Positions 1 through 5,151 of a stretch of DNA of 5,151 nucleotides are shown here, one piece after another. Source of the stretch: an uncultured Spirochaetaceae bacterium (GTDB taxonomy: Bacteria; Spirochaetota; Spirochaetia; Treponematales; UBA12059); NCBI GenBank assembly GCA_938004315.1, contig CALKWG010000522.1, forward strand, positions 1 to 5,151, given 5' to 3'. A program made the translations under genes and the position numbers. Numbering within the stretch: the first letter of the stretch is position 1; each line of letters begins with the position of its first letter. The notes under the pieces were generated by a model. That model was not told where the DNA came from. It was given only the letters and a program-made list of their open reading frames with translations, and made no database searches.

Positions 1-46
1 AGATCGTATTCGGTGACTGGAGTTCAGACGTGTGCTCTTCCGATCT
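1..46 (+). other. Illumina P7/Read 2 adapter remnant (non-genomic)
   Basis: This is synthetic sequence left at the contig end. Bases 13-46 match the Illumina TruSeq Read 2 adapter, beginning GTGACTGGAGTTC and ending GCTCTTCCGATCT. Bases 1-4 (AGAT) fit the end of the P7 flow-cell oligo, and bases 5-12 (CGTATTCG) sit exactly where an 8-base i7 index belongs. Translating through it gives well-known artefact peptides: TGVQTCALPI from the GTG at 13, and a Leu-Phe-Arg-Ser lead-in from the GTG at 32. Any start codon called inside it is false. Genomic sequence begins at or about base 47, where the permease reading frame becomes recognisable. Confidence 0.97.
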
Positions 47-394
47 TTGCAGTCGGTGCCCAAGATGCTCTACGAGGCCGCGGCCATCGACGGGGCGGGC
101 GCCGTAAGGCGCTTTTTCTCCGTGACCTTGCCATCCATACGGCAGGCGTTCACGATCTGCGTCTTCATCACCTTGAACAACGCCTTTCAAGTTTTCGACG
201 TCGTGTACGCGCTCACCGGCGGCGGCCCGGGACGCAGCACCCAGGTAGTCGCCATTAACATCTACGAAGAGGCCTTCGGCCGTAGCTTTCGCTTCGGCTA
301 TGCGACGGCGAAGTCGACGGTGCTCTTCATCGCGCTGCTGCTCGTCACGGCGGTTCAGCTATCGCTCATGAAGCGGCGGGAGGAGGAGGCGTGA
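47..394 (+). CDS. Sugar ABC transporter permease, MalF/UgpA type (CUT1), 5'-truncated
   Basis: This is the C-terminal 115 codons of an inner-membrane permease of the binding-protein-dependent CUT1 sugar transporters; family members are usually about 290-310 residues, so around 60% is missing. Counting from base 47, the EAA loop that docks on the ATPase is at residues 8-30 (LYEAAAIDGAG, then a Phe-Phe and TLP). A membrane segment follows at about 31-55, then the GGGPG motif typical of MalF-type subunits, the NIYEEAF/RFGYA region, and a last membrane segment at about 90-108 ending in a charged tail (KRREEEA). The gene is cut by the contig end, not mutated: the frame runs open from the adapter junction, and no start codon upstream is real. 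Its stop overlaps the start of the next permease by four bases (GTGA), as is usual for the two subunits of one transporter. The substrate cannot be read from this part. Confidence 0.93.
   Translation: MQSVPKMLYEAAAIDGAGAVRRFFSVTLPSIRQAFTICVFITLNNAFQVFDVVYALTGGGPGRSTQVVAINIYEEAFGRSFRFGYATAKSTVLFIALLLVTAVQLSLMKRREEEA
378..389 (+). promoter_or_regulatory. Strong Shine-Dalgarno for the second permease
   Basis: A purine run GGGAGGAGGAGG lies inside the last codons of the first permease, just before the GTG at 391. GGAGG at 379-383 leaves 7 bases of spacing and AGGAGG at 381-386 leaves 4. It supports GTG 391 as the start, although GTG is not the commonest start codon, and it encodes the Arg-Glu-Glu-Glu tail of the upstream protein at the same time. 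Confidence 0.75.
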
Positions 395-1269
395 GTACGA
401 AGAAGGCCGCAGGGAGGCGCGGCGTTCCGTTCAGCCTCCGTCGCTTCCTAAAGATCTCGGGGCCGCAATGGCTACTTGTCGCGCTCCTATCGACGCTCGC
501 CCTGTTCTGGATGTTCCCCCTGCTGATGGGCCTACTCAACTCCTTAAAGACCCGGGCCGAGTTATTCACCGACGTCCTGGCCATGCCGGCGCGCTGGAGC
601 CTCGATAACTACGCGCGCGGCTTCAAGCGCATGCGCTATCTTAGGAGCCTTATAAATACCGCGCTCATAGCCGGCGGCGGGATGGCGGGCATCGTGCTCT
701 TCTCTTCGATGGCGGGCTGGATCCTATGCCGCGTGAAGACGAAGCTGAGCGCCTTCCTATTCGGCGCCTTCGTGTTCTCGATGCTCATCCCCTTCCATTC
801 GATCATGATACCGCTGTACCAGGTGGCCAGGACGCTCAAGCTCAGCAACTCGATCTTGGGCCTCTGCGTCATCTACTCCGGGCTCGGGGCGGGCATGGCC
901 GTGTTCATGTACCACGGTTTCGTAAAGACCATACCCAAGGAGCTAGAAGACGCCGCGGCCATAGACGGCTGCGGCCCAGGCGCGACCTTCTTCACGGTGG
1001 TCTTCCCGCTCCTCCTTCCGATCACGGCGACGATCTGCATCATGAACGTGCTCTGGATGTGGAACGATTTCCTCCTCCCGCTGATCATGCTGCGCGACGC
1101 GAGCAAATACACCTTGCTCCTGTCGACGAACATGCTCTTCGGCCAATACGGAAGCGATTGGCCGGCTATCCTCAGCGCCCTCATCCTGACGGTGATACCG
1201 GTCGTGGTCTTCTACGCCCTCTTGCAGCGTCAGATACTCCAGGGTATCGCCGACGGGGCGTTAAAATAA
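391..1269 (+). CDS. Sugar ABC transporter permease, MalG/UgpE type (CUT1)
   Basis: Complete 292-residue partner permease of the CUT1 sugar importers, close to the usual 275-300. It should form a heterodimeric membrane channel with the upstream subunit and need a lipoprotein binding protein and an MsmX/MalK-like ATPase, neither of which is in the window. Six hydrophobic segments are visible at about 27-50, 87-111, 120-142, 154-175, 205-232 and 258-278. The EAA coupling loop is at 184-210 (ELEDAAAIDGCG, then FFTVVFPLLLP). The WSLDNY stretch (69-74) followed by RSLINT (85-90) after the first membrane segment, and the IADGALK C-terminus, are typical of MalG-type subunits. The start is GTG 391, chosen for the purine-rich ribosome site and the four-base overlap with the previous stop. 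The stop TAA shares its last A with the ATG of the GH5 gene (TAATG), so translation is probably coupled through the operon. Subunit type is certain; substrate is not. Confidence 0.96.
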   Translation: MSTKKAAGRRGVPFSLRRFLKISGPQWLLVALLSTLALFWMFPLLMGLLNSLKTRAELFTDVLAMPARWSLDNYARGFKRMRYLRSLINTALIAGGGMAGIVLFSSMAGWILCRVKTKLSAFLFGAFVFSMLIPFHSIMIPLYQVARTLKLSNSILGLCVIYSGLGAGMAVFMYHGFVKTIPKELEDAAAIDGCGPGATFFTVVFPLLLPITATICIMNVLWMWNDFLLPLIMLRDASKYTLLLSTNMLFGQYGSDWPAILSALILTVIPVVVFYALLQRQILQGIADGALK

Positions 1270-2879
1270 TGCGCGGCGAGCTGCCATGGCTTGCCGCCGA
1301 CGGCTCCCGTGTGGCGCGCGATGACGGATCGCATATCCTGCTACGAGGATTCGGGCTCGGCGGATGGCTCCTGCCCGAAGGGTATATGTGGCGCATGCCG
1401 CCGGAGATAGACCGGCCGCGCCGCATGGAGGCGACCATAGCCGAATCCTGCGGCCCCGAATGGGCCGAACTATTTTGGAGACGGTATCGGCGCGGCTTCA
1501 TCACCGAGGCAGATATACGATGGATAGCGGCGGAAGGATTCAATTCTATACGCCTACCGTTTAACTGCAGGAACCTTTTCAGGATCGAAGGCGGCCGGCC
1601 GCGCTTTAACGAGGAGATCTTGAGCCTCATAGACGCCTGCGTGGGCTGGTGCAAGGAGGCGGGGCTCTACGTCGTCCTCGATATGCACGGCGCGCCCGGC
1701 GGTCAAACCGGGACTAACATAGACGACTCGGAACGCGACGCACCAGAGCTTTTCATGCAAGCCGATTTCCAGGACCAATGCGTCGCGATGTGGTCCATGA
1801 TCGCCTCTCGTTTCGCCGACGAGCCGACGGTGGCCGGCTACGACCTTTTGAACGAGCCCTTAGCCCCGCCCTTCTCCGATCTCAAACCCGCCGTGCTACC
1901 GTTGTACCGCCGCATCCGCGACGCGATACGGGAAGTCGATCGGCGTCATATGATCATACTTGAAGGCACGCGCTGGGCTACCGATTTGGAAATCTTCGAC
2001 GAGCTTAAGCCCGGCGATTACGACGCGAACTGGATGATGCAATTCCATAAGTATTGGAACGACCCCTACGAGGCCGGCGTCCAAAAATTCATCGAGGCCC
2101 GCGAGCGCCTCAAGGTGCCGCTCTATATGGGAGAAGGCGGCGAGAATAACCTCGACTGGTACGTCGCGGCTTTTCATACGCTCGAGCGGCTGGATATCTC
2201 GTGGAATTTTTGGACCTACAAGAAGATGGACTGCCATAATTCACCCGTCAGCTTCGACAAGCCGAAGGATTGGCCGCCGCCTTCGACGCCCAAAGATAGC
2301 AGCCCCGGCGCCTTGGACGCATCGACGCCTAGGAGGATTTGGGGCTCGTTCCTTGCGGCTATAGAGGCGACGTCCGCGCGGAACCATGCAGTCCTGCGCG
2401 CGCTCCGCCGCGAAGCCCCGACGGCCTTGCCGGCGGAAAGTTTCGACGACGCCCTTATCCTTCACCCGAGGACGCCCGGCGCGGAGATTAGAATGGAAAG
2501 CCCGGCGAGCATCCTTTTCCATGACGGGCATCTCGGCCAGCCTGACTTCCAACGCATGGCCGGAGAAGACCAAGCGGAGAGCCAACGCCTATGCGTCCGC
2601 TTACGCTCCGGTGAAATAGTAAAATATAACATCCGGGGCGGGGACCGTCCTCATTGTCGCCTGCTCATTTCAATGAAGGCGACGGGCGCTTGCGCCTTAC
2701 GCGTAGAAATCGACGGAAAATCCGCCTCTACGCCGAGCTTCGCCGCCCGTAACGACGGCGCATTCGGCATAGAGGATGCCGGTGCGCTCACGATTCCGCC
2801 CGGAGCGCATAGTCTATCGGTCGCGGTCACTGACGGAGACATCTACCTACACCGCTTAGCGCTATCGGAGGCCGATTAA
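1269..2879 (+). CDS. GH5 glycoside hydrolase with C-terminal CBM6/35-like module, cytoplasmic
   Basis: A 536-residue retaining beta-glycosidase of the GH5 (cellulase-like, clan GH-A) TIM barrel. Visible signatures in order: LLRGFGLGGWLLPEGYMW (24-41); Arg95 in GFNSIRLPFN; LDMHGAPGGQTG (137-148) with His140; acid/base Glu196 in LLNEP; His260 and Tyr262 in QFHKYWND; nucleophile Glu289 in YMGEGG; SWNFWTYKK (311-319). All expected catalytic residues are present. The barrel ends near residue 380. Residues about 390-536 form a beta-rich module (GEIVKYNI, then CALRVEIDGK, IPPGAHSLSVAV, IYLHRLAL) that reads like a CBM6/CBM35 jelly roll. There is no signal peptide, so it should act on imported oligosaccharides. 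The start ATG 1269 overlaps the permease stop by one base and is the first residue giving family-like sequence; the frame is open further upstream, but that part is an out-of-frame reading of the permease. GGGG at 1255-1258 is a weak ribosome site, implying coupling. The GGWL and HGAPGG motifs recall exo-beta-1,3-glucanase-like GH5 members, but subfamily and substrate are unproven. Confidence 0.94.
   Translation: MRGELPWLAADGSRVARDDGSHILLRGFGLGGWLLPEGYMWRMPPEIDRPRRMEATIAESCGPEWAELFWRRYRRGFITEADIRWIAAEGFNSIRLPFNCRNLFRIEGGRPRFNEEILSLIDACVGWCKEAGLYVVLDMHGAPGGQTGTNIDDSERDAPELFMQADFQDQCVAMWSMIASRFADEPTVAGYDLLNEPLAPPFSDLKPAVLPLYRRIRDAIREVDRRHMIILEGTRWATDLEIFDELKPGDYDANWMMQFHKYWNDPYEAGVQKFIEARERLKVPLYMGEGGENNLDWYVAAFHTLERLDISWNFWTYKKMDCHNSPVSFDKPKDWPPPSTPKDSSPGALDASTPRRIWGSFLAAIEATSARNHAVLRALRREAPTALPAESFDDALILHPRTPGAEIRMESPASILFHDGHLGQPDFQRMAGEDQAESQRLCVRLRSGEIVKYNIRGGDRPHCRLLISMKATGACALRVEIDGKSASTPSFAARNDGAFGIEDAGALTIPPGAHSLSVAVTDGDIYLHRLALSEAD
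2867..2871 (+). promoter_or_regulatory. Shine-Dalgarno for the GH30 gene
   Basis: GGAGG lies within the last codons of the GH5 gene, 10 bases before the ATG at 2882. It supports that ATG over the internal in-frame ATG at 2960 (Met27), and shows that the GH30 gene has its own ribosome site in addition to the close 2-base spacing. Confidence 0.65.
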
Positions 2880-2881
2880 TC

Positions 2882-4255
2882 ATGGGATCAGGGAATCTAG
2901 AATTAGTAATTACGGCATGGCGTGACGGCGCCATAGACACTAGGAGCGAGACCGCCGACATGGCGCCGGAATCGAAGCCTAGGGAGCTGCAAGCGATCAA
3001 CCTGCACCCGAGGCTTCGATATCAAGAGTTTACAGGCTTCGGCGCTGCCTTCACCGAATCATCCGGCTCGGTACTTAATAGACTCCCAAGGAAACGAGCC
3101 GATAGCCTCATCGCCGACTACTACGGCGAAACCGGCTTAGGTTACGTTTGGGCGAGGGCGCCTATCGATAGCTGCGACTTTTCCTTCGGCATGTATAGCG
3201 CCTGCAGGCCGGGCCCGGACGGGCCTACGCTGGATATAGCGAGTTTTAAAGAGCACGAAATGGCCTATATCATCCCCTGGCTCCGGGAGGCCGACGACGC
3301 CGTACGGAAACGCGGGCTAGGACGCCTGAGGCTTTGCCTCGTGCCATGGTCTCCGCCGGCCTATATGAAGAGTAACGGTAGCCGTACCGGAGGCGGCGAG
3401 CTTCTACCGGAGCATCGGCTGGACTGGGCGAGCTACCTCTGCCTGTACGCGCGGGCGTTCGAAGCCGAAGGCCTCTCCGTAGACTTCCTCGGCGCACAGA
3501 ACAAGCCGAACGCCGTCCAGACTTGGGATTCTTGCCGCTACAGCTCCGAGCAGGAGCGGGACTTCTTAGCGCGCTATCTAGGGCCCGAGCTTAAGCGCCG
3601 GGGGCTCGGCCATATAGGCTTAAGCGCTTGGGATCATAATCGGGAAGGCCTTTACGAACGGATCGAAGCCGTCTGCCGCGACGCGCCCGAGGGGCTCGTC
3701 TCCGCGGCCGCGTTCCATTGGTATAGCGGCGACCACTTCGAAGCTTTGGAGCTGGTGCGGAAGGCGTATCCTGAGCTACTCCTGCTCTTCACGGAAGGAT
3801 GCATCGAGTATTCACGCGAGAACGAAGCCGACCAGTTTGCCCACGCCCGGCGCTACGCTCGGAATATCATCGGAGACCTCAACCATGGCGCGAACGCATG
3901 GATCGACTGGAACCTGGCGCTGGACGCCGGGGGCGGCCCGAACCACGTCGGCAACTTTTGCGCCTCGCCGATTATGCTCACGAAAGACGGCGCTAGCTAT
4001 GAACGACGACTCTCATATTACTACATCGGGCATTTCTCCCGTTATATCGTACCCGGCTCGGAGCGGATAGGCATGAGCTGCTATACCGAGGGCCTCGCCT
4101 GTACCGCCTGGCGTAGGCCCGACGGCCTCGTCGTCGCTGTCGTCATGAACAAGGGCAGCGAAGATAGGACGGCGGCGCTACGATGCGAAGGGAGAATGCA
4201 TGAGGCCTCGATCCCGGGAAACGGCATCGTTACTTTCCTACATTACCCGGATTGA
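2882..4255 (+). CDS. GH30 glycoside hydrolase with acid/base Glu replaced by Lys
   Basis: A 457-residue protein of family GH30 (glucosylceramidase, beta-xylosidase and beta-1,6-glucanase relatives; clan GH-A barrel plus a beta side-domain), of normal length for the family. Signatures: YQEFTGFGAAFTESSG (47-62); PWSPPAYMKSNGS (155-167) followed by TGGGEL (169-174); QTWDSCRYS (213-221); SAWDHNREGL (248-257); AAFHWYSG (276-283); nucleophile Glu305 in LLFTEGCIEYS; GDLNHGANAWIDWNLALD (331-348); GGPNHVGNF (351-359); SYYYIGHFSRYIVPG (378-392). Residues about 388-457 form the C-terminal beta strands. In the acid/base motif, where the family has QNEP, this protein reads QNKP (206-209): residue 208 is Lys (AAG), one base from Glu (GAG). 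If real, ordinary hydrolysis should be badly impaired; if a sequence error, this is an ordinary GH30 enzyme. No signal peptide, so cytoplasmic. It lies 2 bases after the GH5 stop and is the last gene of the operon. Family is certain; substrate is open (beta-glucoside or beta-xyloside most likely). Confidence 0.95.
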   Translation: MGSGNLELVITAWRDGAIDTRSETADMAPESKPRELQAINLHPRLRYQEFTGFGAAFTESSGSVLNRLPRKRADSLIADYYGETGLGYVWARAPIDSCDFSFGMYSACRPGPDGPTLDIASFKEHEMAYIIPWLREADDAVRKRGLGRLRLCLVPWSPPAYMKSNGSRTGGGELLPEHRLDWASYLCLYARAFEAEGLSVDFLGAQNKPNAVQTWDSCRYSSEQERDFLARYLGPELKRRGLGHIGLSAWDHNREGLYERIEAVCRDAPEGLVSAAAFHWYSGDHFEALELVRKAYPELLLLFTEGCIEYSRENEADQFAHARRYARNIIGDLNHGANAWIDWNLALDAGGGPNHVGNFCASPIMLTKDGASYERRLSYYYIGHFSRYIVPGSERIGMSCYTEGLACTAWRRPDGLVVAVVMNKGSEDRTAALRCEGRMHEASIPGNGIVTFLHYPD

Positions 4256-4284
4256 GCGCCTCCGCCGTAAGTCGCCGCCCTTCC
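4256..4284. other. Short convergent intergenic gap, no terminator seen
   Basis: These 29 bases separate the stop of the GH30 gene from the stop of the minus-strand gene. The stretch is GC-rich and contains two GCCGCC/CTCCGCC-like blocks in the same orientation, not inverted. No stem-loop followed by a T-run is visible for either strand, so transcription from the two sides may run into the opposing gene or end by another mechanism. Confidence 0.6.
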
Positions 4285-5151
4285 CTACAGCCTCAGCTCT
4301 CCCAACCAGGCCTCGAGCTCGTCAAGCCCGTCGAAGCAGTTGGTCGGGCAGGCGCGCGACGCGTACAGCGCTTTCAAGTCGGCGACGAGCCTCTCGCACT
4401 CGCGTTCGCAGGCCGCCGCGTCGGCCTTTACGAGCGCGTCCTCTAGCGGGCCGACGCGCAGGCCCGGCAGCTCGGCCGTAAGCTCGTCCAGCGAGTTCAT
4501 GGCGTCGAACCATCGGCCGCTATAGGCTTGGCCGACATGATAGCGCAGCTCCCAGAGCGCCTTGGAGAGGCTCCGCGTCAGCTCCCGTATGTCGCCCATC
4601 GATGCAGCGCGCGCGGCGTGCCTGAAGTCGTTGTTATGCTCGGCTATGCCGCCCTCGCCCGCTATGGCCTTGAAGTCCGCCGGCTCGGCGCAGACTTCGC
4701 GCTGCTCCGAGGCCAAGGCCTCCCTGACCGATTCCATCAGGGCGCAAGCCGCCTCTTCTATCCTAGACGGGTCGCGGGCGCATAGCAGTTCTTTACGCAA
4801 GGCTAAGTAATTGGCAGGTAACGTTTCAAGGGTCGACATGTCGGCATCCTTGCGGGTATCGACGCTCCTTCCGTTGAGCGCGAGGAGGCAATGCGACAGA
4901 CTCTCCTCCAGGGTCGCCGCGGCGTGCAGCGCCCCCAAGAGCTCGCCGCGCGCAGAGGAGCGGCGAGCTTGATACAGCGGATACGCGGCGGAGCGGAAGC
5001 CGCCGAAGGCGCGCTCAAGGAGCTCCTTGCGCCTGCCCTCTTCCCGCCGCGAGGCGAGGCGCGGCGTAAGGGCGTCGAGCCCCTCGCGCGCGGCCGCCTC
5101 CCTGGCGTAGGGGCCGGGCTTATGTTCCCGTCTCGGGCCGCAGGGGTCGCG
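4285..5151 (-). CDS. Helix-rich protein, C-terminal part; possible nucleotidyltransferase-family protein, runs off right edge
   Basis: The minus-strand frame is open from the right edge of the window to the TAG at 4285-4287, giving the last 288 codons of a longer protein. A TTG at 4936-4938 could be taken as a start, but it has no clear ribosome site and lies inside a continuous charged, helical stretch (residues 57-90 counted from the edge: YPLYQARRSSARGELLGAL and on), so it is probably internal. The composition is Ala, Leu, Glu and Arg, with no signal peptide or membrane segment. A helix ending in LLALNGR (89-95) and then LPANYLALRKELLCARDPSRI (111-131) resembles, from memory, the helical C-terminal half of some nucleotidyltransferases (KNTase/HEPN-like, DUF4037-like); the catalytic domain would lie outside the window. 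Residues about 199-263 look like a second copy of that helical unit. It faces the sugar operon tail to tail, so it is unlikely to share its regulation. The gene call is solid; the function is a weak guess. Confidence 0.75.
   Translation of the reverse strand, partial: RDPCGPRREHKPGPYAREAAAREGLDALTPRLASRREEGRRKELLERAFGGFRSAAYPLYQARRSSARGELLGALHAAATLEESLSHCLLALNGRSVDTRKDADMSTLETLPANYLALRKELLCARDPSRIEEAACALMESVREALASEQREVCAEPADFKAIAGEGGIAEHNNDFRHAARAASMGDIRELTRSLSKALWELRYHVGQAYSGRWFDAMNSLDELTAELPGLRVGPLEDALVKADAAACERECERLVADLKALYASRACPTNCFDGLDELEAWLGELRL

Noticed and set aside
13..258. 81-residue frame starting TGVQTCALPI
   Set aside because: The N-terminus is adapter translation and the rest is an out-of-frame reading of the permease; the correct frame carries the EAA and GGGPG motifs.
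726..1268. Long open frame in front of the GH5 gene, which would make a 717-residue fusion protein
   Set aside because: It reads the MalG-type permease gene in another frame. The residues are Arg, His, Pro and Asp-rich low-quality sequence with no family likeness, and recognisable GH5 sequence begins only after ATG 1269.
873..1654. Minus-strand open frames across the permease and GH5 genes
   Set aside because: They lie antisense to genes with clear family motifs, and their compositions (Arg, Pro, Ser, His) are typical of reverse readings of GC-rich coding DNA.
4256..4300. Possible bidirectional terminator between the convergent genes
   Set aside because: The GC-rich blocks are direct, not inverted, and no T-run follows on either strand.
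4200..4810. Several plus-strand open frames of 60-93 residues across the minus-strand gene
   Set aside because: They are overlapping, Arg/Ser/Pro-rich shadows in GC-rich DNA with no ribosome sites or motifs, while the opposite strand has one continuous 288-codon frame with plausible composition.
4936..4938. TTG as the start of the minus-strand gene
   Set aside because: The frame stays open for 71 more codons to the window edge with similar helical composition, and no clear ribosome site precedes the TTG.

Overview
The window looks like one end of a metagenomic or draft contig from a GC-rich bacterium (roughly 60% G+C by eye). The protein sequences resemble Gram-positive Firmicutes of the Paenibacillaceae type: paired CUT1 sugar permeases with no ATPase gene beside them, and signal-less GH5 and GH30 enzymes. 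ATA isoleucine codons are frequent in the two hydrolase genes despite the high G+C. The taxonomic guess is inference and is weak.

Layout. Bases 1-46 are not genomic: they are the 3' end of an Illumina P7 index adapter, with the contig joined directly to it. From base 47 there is a tightly packed plus-strand operon of four genes: the C-terminal 115 codons of a MalF/UgpA-type sugar ABC permease (47-394), a complete MalG/UgpE-type partner permease (391-1269), a GH5 glycoside hydrolase with an extra C-terminal beta-rich module (1269-2879), and a GH30 glycoside hydrolase (2882-4255). The first three genes overlap by 4 bases and 1 base, and the last two are separated by 2 bases, so co-transcription and translational coupling are very likely. 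The promoter, substrate-binding protein and any regulator would lie upstream, beyond the contig end. On the minus strand, converging on the operon after a 29-base gap, is the C-terminal part (288 codons) of a helix-rich protein whose N-terminus runs off the right edge. It weakly resembles the helical C-terminal half of nucleotidyltransferase-family proteins.

How the genes fit together. The permease pair would import a short oligosaccharide or glycoside, delivered by an unseen binding protein and powered by an unseen, probably shared, ATPase. Neither hydrolase has a signal peptide, so both should act on the imported sugar in the cytoplasm. Beta-linked gluco- or xylo-oligosaccharides fit the GH5 plus GH30 combination, but the exact substrate cannot be read from the sequence.

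The most notable observation is in the GH30 enzyme. The family's NEP acid/base motif reads Asn-Lys-Pro, so the catalytic acid/base glutamate is replaced by lysine (codon AAG at 3503-3505), while the nucleophile and the rest of the fold look intact. This is either a real change of chemistry or a single-base sequence error. No RNA genes, mobile elements, CRISPR arrays or convincing terminators were seen.
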